Below, piece by piece: positions 1 through 10,225 of a DNA stretch of 64,000 bases (position 1 is its first letter; every line of letters begins with the position of its first letter). The notes under the pieces were generated by a model. It was not told the DNA's origin, made no database searches, and saw only the letters and a program-made list of their open reading frames with translations. The translations under genes were made by a program, and so were the position numbers. The stretch comes from Lophium mytilinum (taxonomy: Eukaryota; Ascomycota; Dothideomycetes; Mytilinidiales; Mytilinidiaceae): assembly GCA_010093605.1 (NCBI GenBank), contig MU004185.1:207334-271333 (forward strand). The letters run 5' to 3'.

Positions 1-30
1 ATCGTATGAAGTGATGGTAAGAAGACAGTG

Positions 31-912
31 TCAAGAGCTTTGGCAAAGTCTACATGAACTAGAATGCTGTCTCCAATAATGTGGGGATGTGGTATACATG
101 CCCACCCGCGCCTGTCTTCGACAAGCGACGGACTCGTAATCCCCTTTCGTGTGCCTCCAGTCCCAATGCTCCAGGTACGGGAATCTGGATGCGAGAGCCG
201 CGAAGGATGATGGCTCGACGTGACGTTTGGAAGCGGGGTACAAGATTATCAGGTTGCTAATGGAATAGAGTAAAGGCAGTTTGTCGATGTTTGGAGGCCG
301 GATAATCGAACGCCTGTACCGCTCGGCACCAATACTATTCAGGACACTATCAGGTAAACTTAGTCGACGACGTCCCGGGTACCACTGTTTGTCCCTGGCT
401 GCGTTTTCGTTGCGCCCGCTGCACCACGCTCGGTCTGCTCTTGAGTGGAAATCCCTCAAGACAAGGGTTCGGCCAGCATGTCCGTTCGTAAACTCCAGTA
501 CTTTCAATATTCGGAATAGGCCAACGAGTGCTCGCGTGAAGGTAGCGTTGTTGACGCGGTGATCGTTGTCAGTCTCCCTAAGTGCACACTCTTTGTCAGA
601 CTATGATGGGAGGATGATGTCGTATCGAATGACTTTGATGAACCGCACACGATACTTTAAATCATCTCCTAGAAGTTTCTTGACCTCTGAAATCTCCTGA
701 CTATTGAAATGAATATCGCGGAAGGTTCGTCGCTCGACTTCATACTGCCAGCTGCGTGAAACTGTCGAGTAGGGAGCGCACTTAGTTCCTCTTCCGCCTC
801 CTTCTATTGCGGAACCCGTATTGGAGGGCCATGACTGTGCGCCGTCGCGGTCTTCCGGTGGGACGAGCTGAAATAGGATCTCCTCAACAACTTCTTGCGG
901 TACTTTTTCCAT
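31..912 (-). pseudogene. F-box protein gene interrupted by one in-frame stop
   Basis: The gene would start at 912. The first 60 residues look like a fungal F-box: VPQEVVEEILFQLVPPED, a Ser/Gly-rich insert, then CAPYSTVSRSWQYEVERRTFRDIHF. F-box proteins present substrates to SCF ubiquitin ligases. A TAG at 603-601 ends the frame after ILPS. The same frame then stays open to 31 and reads plausibly as the continuation, with an Arg/Leu-rich stretch around GLFRILKVLEF. The only GT-AG pair that would remove the stop spans about 24 bp, too short for a fungal intron. The stop fits CAG to TAG. It may be a pseudogene, a sequence error, or a stop bypassed at the RNA level. The product is also short for the family, so the gene may already be decaying or may continue outside the window. 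Confidence 0.6.
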
Positions 913-1368
913 CTTGGTACGTAGTGGGGGCTTGATCGATCGTTTTAGATATGGAGCGATGTATGAAGGTGGTGGTGGCTAACGTTGTTGATCTGATGAT
1001 GATAGAGTTGATAGAGAAGGAAGAGGTTGACAAGGTGCAGAGATTTTCATATCTACAGAAGTGGGCTGTAGCACACTAATGCTGAGCCGTAGAGCACTAA
1101 AGCTAAGCTGTAGCCTGCTAAAGATGAGCTGTGATATGTGCACGGACCCACGGCGCGCCCAGCTATCAACGCTGAGATCCTTATTTCTTCTTAGGAGGAT
1201 TTCTAGAGCGAGTCGGTGCCAACATGTGTAGGTTCAATGGTTCTGGCCAATGCATGCTCTGGTAGACACGCCACGGGTATTAGGTATCACACCTGCGAAT
1301 GAGGCGCTTGCTTGAGTCCCTCGCATATCCGAGTGAGATGGTTAGAACAGTAGATTAGTCGCGTATTG
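913..1368. other. Intergenic stretch with a short tandem repeat
   Basis: No coding region could be supported here. The stretch lies between the start of the F-box gene and the 3' end of the secreted protein gene, and contains the 21-bp repeat listed separately. Confidence 0.5.
1063..1138. repeat. 21-bp tandem repeat, about 3.5 copies
   Basis: Units start at 1063, 1084, 1105 and 1126 (partial). They share a G-(A/G)-GC-(C/T)-GTAG core followed by CTAA, with several mismatches per unit. It is a degenerate minisatellite with no coding role that I can see. Confidence 0.6.
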
Positions 1369-2024
1369 CTAAAGCACCCCATTCAGATGAAGGCGAAGTG
1401 TGCAAGCTAACACGGCGATATACACAACCGCGCCTTGTCCCATAGACAAGATCCTGGGCCAGGAAGCCGCCGAATTAGTCACCGGAGCACTGGTCAAAGT
1501 ATTCGTAGCAAATGCCGCCGAGGTGCGTGTCGCTCCGATAGTTCCGGCCGATGTAGAAGCCTTCGTAGGGTTAACGATAATGTTGAGCTGCGTAGCAGTC
1601 GGGTTTCCGGAGGCAGAGTCGGGCGGGCCTTGATCAGGGGGCTCTGTGTGTTCTCCGGGTTCGACAGTTTTTGGTTTTGGATTATTGGGATTCTCGTTTG
1701 GATTCTCTTTTGGATTTTGGTTCGGATTCGGATTGATGGTAGGATTCTTGTTGGGGTTCTCATTTGGATGCGGGATCGGAGCCGGTGGCTCGATCGGCTC
1801 TATTGGCTTGGGTTTTGGAATAAAAATACGAGGAACCAGGGTCCTCTCGGCGCGATCTTCTGGAGCGACATGAGACTACGAAAACATATCGAAAGACGGT
1901 GGGGAACATTCATACCGATGGCTAGATTATGGACTCGAGACTTGCCTGGTGCATTTTTGGCAACCAAAGGACTTGTAAAGCACAATATTTGAAGAATAGA
2001 GAGCGCAAAGAGTGTAGAACGCAT
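1369..2024 (-). CDS. Secreted, probably GPI-anchored protein with Asn/Pro-rich repeats
   Basis: Exon 1 (2024-1916) encodes a clear signal peptide, MRSTLFALSILQILCFTSPL. A 56-bp intron (1915-1860, GTATGA to CCAG) joins exon 2 (1859-1369), giving 199 residues. After the signal comes a Pro-rich stretch (KPKPIEPIEPP) and then repeats of Asn-Pro with Glu, Lys or Gln (NPNPNQNPKENPNENP). A Ser/Thr-rich region follows, and the C-terminus is a short hydrophobic tail (AVVYIAVLACTLRLHL) after small residues (TNSAAS), which looks like a GPI-attachment signal. Such proteins usually sit in the fungal wall or plasma membrane. No enzyme domain is recognised. An antisense frame of 185 codons is open across the same DNA because the repeats lack stops, but it has no protein-like features. 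Confidence 0.6.
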
Positions 2025-4163
2025 TTTGAATATTTTTGATGTTCCTTACTCAAGGCAGAGACGCCAGAAGAGGACGAAGAGTAGGAGGAATGCACAGGTA
2101 CTTAAGAGGTTGGAAGAGGGCAATGCCGTGCGGCACAGCGGTGGCAGCGCTGCATCCCTAGATGCTTCGCCACTCAGGATCCACATGCAAAAAGTACAGT
2201 ACTAACTTAGCCATGATCCTTTCAGGTCGGTCCTGGGATATTGAGCCTATAAGACGTCGTTTCAAAGTGGTGCGGCGGCTATGCCTTCCAGGTCTCTGGG
2301 GCCAAAACACAGCCTCATGTTTCATCAAGTCGACCAGGGCAGATTCAGGAGTACCTAATCTGAAAATTGAGAAAGTCGCAGAGCTGTCATGTGACCCTAG
2401 TCCTTGAATAACAACTAGAATTAGATAACCAAGCTGACTCGCGATGCTAGCGATCAATTTATTGTCAGGCATCGCTAATGAAATGAGAAAGCTATGAGAA
2501 AGCTATGGGAAAGCTATGGGAAAGCTTTGAGAAAGCTTTGAGGTCACCTGCACAGACCCTCTGCTGATTCAGCAGAACTCTTGGCTTTTGCTCGACTTCC
2601 AAATTTTCGCGAAATTCAATATTCCCACCATCAAAACCATCCCCCATCGCAGCTCTCCAACTCAAGCGCCTGTTGCGTACTCACGCTTGTTGCTCAGCCT
2701 TACCCTCACGATACCATCGTCCCGCAGCTTCCGCGTGAACAACTCGTAGGAAGATGCGGGGAGGGCTTTGAGTAGGAGAGCTGGCCTGTGAAGGTGGTTC
2801 TGGGAGTACTAGAAACTAGCTGCCATCGCCATCCCAGTCGACAGAAACTCTTTGAAGGTGTCAGCTGCCCAGAGGAAGAGCTTCACTAACAACTAGGCTC
2901 CAACGAACGCGTCTCGACTCTGCGCACCCGACTACACCATATCGAGCGACCGACCCAAAATCCACCGGGCCATTCTCCCTCTCCCACAGCTCTCTATGTA
3001 CGTACATACTTCATTTCATCTCCAACACCACCCCCAGCGTACAATGATGAGAAGTTTTCAACCCTCAAGAAATCTTATAGGAAGAGCCGGAAAAGGTATG
3101 GCCAGTATCGACAAATGCTGTGCTGTCGCTGCTTATATCACGGGTCTCTGAAATACGCTTCGCATCACACATTTTCTCGTCTATTGTTTGGGGAATAATG
3201 AGCTAATTGCGATGAGAACAGGTTCGAGCGCCTCCTCCCTACGGCCGTCCTGTCGCATCGCGTAGATACAAGAGATATGCGTGAATACAATATACGAGCT
3301 CATAAAATCAATCCCGATGCCCTAGACGTGAAGATATACTCGTGAGACTGAGATATAAGAGAAACGCTGGTTGGGCTCGTCGACGAGAGCGTGTCAACGA
3401 CGGTATGAGAGCGTCGCCACTCCCTCCGCCTCTTAGCATTAGCGTGCTAGAAGGACCCACGAGTTAGGCATTCCGTGCCATAACTGTGAAGGGAAAGACA
3501 TTCATATTCATCTCAAGAGCCCCCTCAACTTGACCCACGACTAGACCATGCCTCACAACGCAGCCACGCTGATGTGTCCGTACCCGCCCTACTGCGCTTC
3601 TACAAACAGAAGGCTCAAAATTAGTCCTGAAAGCAGAAGTAGGCATAGACTTTTGCTGAGCTGGTTCCGCTGATGAGAAGACGGTTCCTACAGGTTTAAC
3701 GACCCAAGGCAAGAAAGCGGTTTGGTAGGCTTGAAGGGATCGAGAAGTGTATCAGAGCACATGTGAAATAGAATTGAGGCGAGATTGAAGCGGTGCTTCA
3801 TTTGCTGGGATTCATAGCGGAGAAAGCATCGAGATTAAAGGCACGCGGCGGAGTGGGTCTGAGGATGGGGTGTGAGTATCGGGCTGATCTTGAAAGGCGG
3901 CCATGAGATCAACAGCTGTATGGAGTGAAGAATAGAACATGGAGAGTCATTCTGCGGAGGTAGAGGAGGAGACTCATAGCGGGTGGGAGAACGGCCTTCT
4001 CTTTAGTTGAAGAAATAAAATGGAACTTGTTCGTCAATCTACCATATTCCATCGTAGTCGTGTTTGAACACCTTTTCAACTTCTTCCACTGATGTCTTGG
4101 GCACCCAAAAGTCTCGCAAAAGAGCAAAAAAAGATGACGATGTTGCTATTCATCGGGAATTGA
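2025..4163. other. 2.1-kb stretch with no firm gene
   Basis: Only short frames occur and none resembles a known family. One weak candidate lies on the plus strand: ATG at 3044, a well-formed intron at 3096-3221 (GTATGG to AACAG) and a stop at 3265, giving 31 residues beginning MMRSFQPSRNLIGRAGK, with a CT-rich leader upstream. The N-terminus looks like a mitochondrial targeting peptide, but the product is too short to trust. The 11-bp repeat at 2485 also lies here. Confidence 0.4.
2485..2539. repeat. 11-bp tandem repeat, five copies
   Basis: Five abutting copies of G(A/G)GAAAGCT(A/T)T start at 2485, 2496, 2507, 2518 and 2529. Copies differ at only two or three positions, so the array is young. 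Confidence 0.85.
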
Positions 4164-4260
4164 GCCCGATGCGGGGGTCGAACCCGCAACCTTGAGATTG
4201 CTTTCACTGCCACAGGGCTGTGGTAAGAGTCTCACGCTCTACCGATTGAGCTAACCAGGC
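4164..4260 (-). tRNA. tRNA-Lys (anticodon CTT) with an intron
   Basis: On the minus strand the acceptor stem pairs GCCTGGT with ATCGGGC. The D arm reads TAGCTCAATCGGTAGAGC and the T arm contains GGTTCGAACCC. The anticodon stem-loop is TGAGA-CTCTTA-(intron)-A-TCTCA, so the anticodon is CTT. A roughly 25-base intron follows position 37, the standard place for eukaryotic tRNA introns. The 3' CCA is not encoded, as expected. Confidence 0.93.
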
Positions 4261-4502
4261 GAATCAGGTGATTTTGATATCTGCCGGAACGAGAGCGTAG
4301 ATATGCCTAGGGAGCGGCGGTAGTGAGGGCAAGTTTATCGCAAGATGAGCTTTGCCTACTGATCCAGGATGCTCTCTTGCTATTTAGGCTCGGCGTTGTG
4401 TGTGTGTGTCATAGTACACAAATTCTGAAAGAATTCTTTGAGTCATAAAACGCTGTCCGTGCAGGGGAAATCCTGTGCCGACGGGGCGAACTCCATGTTC
4501 TT

Positions 4503-5695
4503 TCAAGGAATGATAAACGGATTCGAATCCGCATAGTTCCCGGAGTTGAAGTCGTACGGGGCCAAAGAATTTAGACTTTTGTCGTCCTCCATATTCAGCC
4601 AAGCATGTTCGATTTCATCCACACCCCCAAAAGTCCCCAGGTCGAGCAGATCCAGTCCTGTTTCATCGAAGGTGAAAAGAGCCGAGTAGAATGGCATCTG
4701 CTTTTCTCCAGCAGCATCAGCAAACACATCGGGTAGAATGCCGTCCAGACTTCCATCTAGCAACGGCGGCGTGGGTACGTCGGGACTCAGACTGCTCTCC
4801 CCGCCACTCATCATCTCTTCGTTGACCAGGTCCGTGAAATCGAAATCGAACCCAAGCTCCTCCTCTCCTCCGTTCTGTACTCGTTGTCTATCTTCCTTGC
4901 TCTCTTCTTGTGGTAAGTCAAGCCCCTGGACTGTGGCCATCTCCCCCTGCTTCAACTTCACATACTGGGCAGGTGTCACACCCATCCGATCCTTGAACAC
5001 TTTATGGAAGTATCTCGGTGTCAGCCCTACGGCCTTTGCCAAATCTTTCAATCCGAGTTCGTTTGCATTCCCTTTAGCGACAGCGGCTACGATGATCGAA
5101 CAAGCCTTTTCGAATGCTATGTCTGCGGCGTCTTTCCTAGAGTTCAACCGAGTCAGCATAATCCTATAGGAACTAGATTTAGGATTCTATGCTATCCGCT
5201 TAACTGCGACGGTGTTTCAAGCGTTTGATATCGCGGTTTCAAGAAGGCGTGTGTACACGGGGTGATACGTACTCGTCGCCAGCATCCGGTTTACACCGCT
5301 TACACGCCCTAAATCCGTCCCTTGCTGCCTCAGCCGCTGAAGGATAGAACACTACGTTTGCGCGTCGAGCACTATGGATCAACCTTCAAATCAGTAAAAC
5401 TTTCTCTAATGCCATCTGATGACAAAGAAGACTTGGTAGTCCAGCTCGTTAAATGCCACTTCGCTCAAATCACGTGCCCCACAGCTTTTCCAGGCGTAGC
5501 TTTGAGACAAAGATCTCTGGAATGAAAGAGATATATATATATAGTAGATTTGACTACGTACAGACGCGCAGGACATGTCGGGCGGCAATAGCAATTCGTG
5601 CTCTTGACCGCGTATATGAATGCGGAGTAAGCGGCGGGGTCGCGGGTTGTGAGAGCGGCCCAGCGGCTGGAGGAGGTGGTAAAGCTGGAGGACAT
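4503..5695 (-). CDS. Ada-type zinc domain fused to an AraC-type DNA-binding domain (regulator-like)
   Basis: Three exons: 5695-5562, 5371-5273 and 5136-4503, giving 288 residues. Introns are 190 bp (GTACGT to ATAG) and 136 bp (GTACGT to CTAG). The N-terminal part matches the methylphosphotriester-repair domain of bacterial Ada: RWAALTTRDPAAYSAFIYAV, then CRPTC and, 26 residues on, CKRC. All four zinc-binding cysteines are therefore present. An AraC-like helix-turn-helix follows (LGLKDLAKAVGLTPRYFHKVFK, with MGVTPAQYVK). The C-terminal 110 residues are acidic and hydrophobic, like an activation domain. The O6-methylguanine methyltransferase part of Ada, with its PCHR motif, is absent. This suggests a methylation-sensing regulator rather than a full repair enzyme. 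An ATG at 5773 is possible, but the residues it would add look like leader. Confidence 0.85.
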
Positions 5696-6047
5696 TTTGA
5701 TGATAGACAGAGTGCTACGGGATAGGGAAGAAGTTTGGATGAATGGAGGGAAAGGATGGGGCATATATGGCATCTCGAGGTTGAAGGTTGAAGAAGCGTG
5801 ATGGCATGGCTGCGGGGGTTCGAGAGCACTGATTGGCTACTTTGAGAGCACTCTTGGGGGGCAGGGGGCTATGACGCAACCAACATTACATTTCGTGGAA
5901 TAGCATGGAGATCGTGTATGGTAGCTCCGTGTACTATCGACATGTGTTCTAGGGCCGCTTCAATGCCCTTGCTAGATTCTCAAGGTAGCGCTCAACGCGA
6001 AAAGGTCACGTGAATGTCATGTGTGCCAAGTAGCGGAGTCTGTTCCT

Positions 6048-7762
6048 TCAGCTCTCACAATATGGGCAACTACGATCCGTCATATCGTCCATCATGTTCA
6101 ATCCGCCCGCATCTACAAGCAAACGCCGCACACCTTGTTCAATATAGGTCATCTTCTTCGTATTACCCGGGCCTTTAAATGGTCCAAATGGCGAAAGCCC
6201 GCACCTTGCGCCATGGACTGGCACTCCCTCTGAAAGCAGTAGTCTGACCATCGACTCGAGCCCTTTCTCCGCTGCCAGCCGAAGTGCCAGCCCGCTTATC
6301 GCACGATTGCCGAGTACAGCTCCGTGTTGACGTAGGAGATCGAAGAAGTCGGTGTGCTCTAGCTGGACCACGAAGATGATAGGGGGCGTGGGTTCCACAA
6401 CGCACGAGATGCCATCAGCTTTGAGAGTATATCTTGGCTTCGCGGGTTCGAGCTTGAGTCCATGTTCCAGAAGTAAACGCGTCTTCACGAGCTGGCCCTT
6501 GCTGATCGTTTGGTGGAGATGATGAGGCGTGGGTTCCGAACCGCGGGCTAGGAATATGGAGACGAGTTCTGGAGTTCCGCTGAGGCATGCTTCTAGCCAG
6601 TATAGTTCGACTGTATTATCTGCATTGCGGACAGACGGGTTTTGCTCTCTGAAGCTGCGGGAGTCCTGGGGCTGTAGGAGGTATTTCACTACGGCTGTAG
6701 TGCGGTTGATGAAACGGTGGAAGGCTCCTGGGTCAAATTTTGAAGCAATATTGATCTTGCGGTCACTATCAAATGGGGAGGGGAGGTCCCAGAGCTGGAT
6801 GAAGATGTCACGACCGGATATGCCGTTGAAAGCGATCAGGTATTCCAGCTGGAAAAAGTCGACTGGGGCCACCCAACTCCTGCGGGTCCATGCTCGAGGA
6901 ACGATAGCATCGTGATGTGCGCCGTTTTTAGCATAAATCGCAGCTCGCAACAGATCTGGATTACAAGTTTCAGCTGCTGTATTGAGTATGCCTAAGATAT
7001 ACGCAGACCACAGGGGTCCGTTTGAAGAGAAGTCAATCTCTCCTAGGAGGAACTCGAGAACGTGATACTGTCCTTGCTTAGCAGCGGCCTTGGCCGGACA
7101 GCCAAAGACGTGACCGCAAATTGTACCACCAGATGGTTCTCGAGCCTCTGGGAATCTTTTGATCTCTTCAAATAGGATTTTTACCAGGTCCAGGAACCCC
7201 ATATAAGCCGCTGCAACCATAGCATCAACTGTGATATTGTACTCGAGCGGAGCGTCGACAATAACGAAAGAATTGCGGTTGCTGGGTCCAACTCGTGCTT
7301 TGGACCATATGGGCTCGGTCAATGGGAGCTGTCGATCACAGCAGAAGCACAGCGCTTCTAGATAGGCCCTCCTTGCGGTATAGTCGTGATCTGAAATCCC
7401 ATTTCGTCGACATAAAGTCTGTGCCGTTGTACGAATCGCTGATATAATAGTGATTTTTGTGGACGTCTTCTCTTCTTGGAAGATCCGAGAGAGGAGGTAT
7501 GAGTGGTATACTCGTTTCGGCATATCCTTGGACGATTTGGCACATTTCCGTGATTCTAGAAGATCTGTCGCGAATACAGCCTGTTCGACCTCCTGTGAAA
7601 ATAGCTCTTGGAATCATCAGTTCGATAAATTAGACAAGAGCGTTCAGGGACGAACATACTATTGACCAGCCTCAATCTCAGTCCCCTTTGCAGTCCTCGT
7701 TCTAGGACAGCTTGCTTGAGGATATCGCGGAGGACCTCCAGAGGAATGTCTGAAAAGGCCAT
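6048..7762 (-). CDS. Ankyrin-repeat protein of unknown function
   Basis: Exon 1 (7762-7660) encodes MAFSDIPLEVLRDILKQAV, an F-box-like start common in large fungal ankyrin families. A 53-bp intron (7659-7607) restores the frame as LVNKLFSQEVEQAVF. Exon 2 runs to 6048, giving 553 residues. Ankyrin-like helices are spread through the C-terminal two thirds, for example GLALRLAAEKGLESMVRLLL and the segment TPELVSIFLARGSEPTPHHL, but they are degenerate. No transmembrane segment or enzyme motif is seen. Ankyrin repeats bind other proteins; the partner cannot be inferred. Confidence 0.75.
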
Positions 7763-8208
7763 AGTGAGAACTTTACAGAAGGCAAGGGCTTGCATGAGAA
7801 TGAAGGGCTGAAAAGGGAGACGCATACATATATACTTGAAAGAGGTCGTAGGAGTTGCTGCCTGGAAGCAAGGGATGCGGAGATTCATTCCACAGAATGC
7901 TGATTTTGCATTGGGATCGCGTCATACATATAGGTTGATACCCTTGTATGTATAGAGTGAGAATCAGAGAGAAGAAAGACCTCTAGGTTGATGCACAAAA
8001 ACGAGAGGGCGAGCGTGTATTGTGCCCAGGTGCATGGCCTTCAGGTTTTGGATTTTACTGGGGTTTGACAGAATTACGCTAGCGTACTGACACATGATAC
8101 GGAACCTGAGAATGTATTTGCTTGTTTCATCATTCATATCTCGGACAAAAAGGGATTCTCCAATACTGCGTTGTCTCCTTGATCACGTGAAAGGCACGTG
8201 ATGCTCTA
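7763..8208. other. Intergenic, promoter side of the ankyrin gene
   Basis: This 446-bp stretch lies upstream of the ankyrin gene and downstream of the nitrilase gene. No further coding or RNA signal was seen. Confidence 0.5.
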
Positions 8209-9309
8209 TCACTCGGGGTTCCCCTCAATCTCTTCCTTTATATTCTTTGCATTCACGCCCTTCAGTCCAAACTTATCGATCTTCTCATCCGCCCATAGTG
8301 GTCGTGTATCGAAGTTGAAATTTAGAATCTCGGGTCGTTGATAGTGTCCCGCAGCATCAACCCAGACCTTAACCCCACCCAGCTGCGAAAGATCAATTTC
8401 ACCCTGGATTAGCTTCTCCTCAGCACCCGTATGCGGGCCCGCAATGTAGGCACAAAAAGGATGAATCACAGCCGACCACCCGCCACCAGCTTTGACAAGA
8501 TCCTGCTCGCCCAGATTCTCCTTCATCCAATCCAGGCAGGTGTCGTCAACGTAATTTGACGCGGTGATGCAGAAGACCTGGGCGGTAAGTGCGTGCGTTT
8601 TCATCAGAGCTTCAATCTGTGCGTCGGCCACAGGTTCAAATCCCGCCATGGTCGACAGCGCAGGCCACGCCCCAGCATGGATGTGCTGGTTCTGTTGAAT
8701 GAGAGCTTGTCGAGCGCCGTTCATCGTATGCTCCCAGCACGCCAGACCGCCGAGATTGTAGCCCAACGAGAGCGGCCAATTCTTCAGAGTGCTGCCATCT
8801 CCTTGGGCCCAGACATAGCGCTCGCAGTAGGTGGGCTGCAGCTTGCGATGGACGCCGAGGATGCTGCCATCAGACTCGATGATGACCTGCGAATTGAAGA
8901 GTGTATGGCCTCCCGCAATGCGCTCTGATACGCCGAGACTGATTGCCACACCAGTCCGGCGGCAGGCATCCTGGATACCGCTCACGTCCTTTCCATTGGG
9001 CTCGACGACGACGCTCTCCTCCGCATACTGGACAAGGGCCCCGACTTGCTTCAAGGGCGGGTAGCATTCTATCCAGTACTATGGGAGGGATTAGTTGGAG
9101 CACCTTGCGAAGTACAGATGTGCAGCAGCACCAGGGCGTACCGGATATCCGGGAATGAAAGTCTCGGGAAAGACCAGGAGCTTGATATCGTCGGAAGCGG
9201 CCTGCTCGATCAGACGAATGACTTTCTTAGTGGTAGCGGCTTTGTCCATGAACACAGGCGCCGCGTGAGCCGCCGCCACTTTGAACTTTGGGGTCTTTGG
9301 GGGCGCCAT
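8209..9309 (-). CDS. Nitrilase-family carbon-nitrogen hydrolase
   Basis: Exon 1 (9309-9142) starts MAPPKTPKFKVAAAHAAPV. A 63-bp intron (9141-9079) follows, and exon 2 (9078-8209) completes 345 residues. The nitrilase catalytic triad is visible: Glu in LLVFPETFIPGYP, Lys in HRKLQPTYCERYVW and Cys in GGLACWEHTMN. The splice rejoins the motif IPGYPYWIE, which supports the exon junction. Enzymes of this type hydrolyse nitriles to acids plus ammonia, probably in the cytosol since no targeting peptide is seen. Length is normal for the family. The residues around the Cys fit an aliphatic or aryl nitrilase better than cyanide hydratase, but the substrate is not certain. Confidence 0.92.
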
Positions 9310-10225
9310 GTTGGTGACAGTAGCAGTGGTTGAGGATGCAGGAAAAGCAACAAGCAGCTCCTGTAGGAGGAGGGGTAGCTCCCTGGCCACGCTACTTTAT
9401 GGGTGGGCCATGTATGGGTTTGAGAACTGCGGGCGTTTCGTGCCGGTCCTGGCGCCTCAGCCGTGGGGAGACCAAGCAGACCCAGTCAGGCCAACAGCGA
9501 GGCGAGCGGCTCACCGGCTGTTGCGCTAGAGATGGTGGGATGCAGCTGCGGGCACATGGGGCTTCCTCCTGTCGATCCGCTGCTCTAACCCTCTACAAAC
9601 TCTTCTAATCGGCCGTTGACCTTTCTCGACGGACTTGCAAGGAACACTGACTCGAGTGCTCCACCTTCACAACTCATGTACACGCGTGCTTATGTATGCT
9701 CGACGGATAGACGGCTTTGAGAACAAGGATCGATCATCAGACATCGTAAGGTTCGTAACGCCAAAATTCAGAGCTTGAAATCCACCATTTCTTCGGGGTC
9801 GCGTCGGTACTGTGCCGGATACTGTCAATGGCGTGCGGCTCTTACACGAACGAGCACGTGGAAACTGTGGCATGAATGCAAGCAGAAACTCGTCTCCAGT
9901 TGCTCGGTGTATTGGCCATGCACACGAGTCGGAGAAGAGAAGATCTTTCCTGCGTGCCGTTACTGCGATGACCACGCCTCACCGCAAGGGACCCTGGGAC
10001 CCACGAAGAACTCTCGTTTTCAATCCTCGGCTCTCCAACGACAGTGGGCCAAAAAGACGATCAGCGCGGGAGCGGCTGGCTCCGAGTTCGTATGAAGACG
10101 AATGACCTCGCCCTACGTAGGGTCTCGAGTCCGCGTCCCCCACTGTCTTCTATCGTGGCGTATTAGAGCCAAGACGCCATAACAACATACAATAGAGATC
10201 CTCGAGAATCTCGAGGACTGCCAAG
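9310..10225. other. Intergenic, shared upstream region
   Basis: This 0.9-kb stretch lies between the nitrilase start (minus) and the Pth11-like gene start (plus), so it probably holds both promoters. Several frames of about 100 codons cross it, but none has recognisable domains or plausible composition. Confidence 0.5.

Noticed and set aside
579-603. Very short intron in the F-box gene
   Set aside because: The only GT-AG pair removing the stop would span about 24 bp, below the size of normal fungal introns.
1435-1992. 185-codon open frame on the plus strand
   Set aside because: It overlaps the secreted protein gene antisense and is open only because the Asn/Pro repeats lack stops on that strand.
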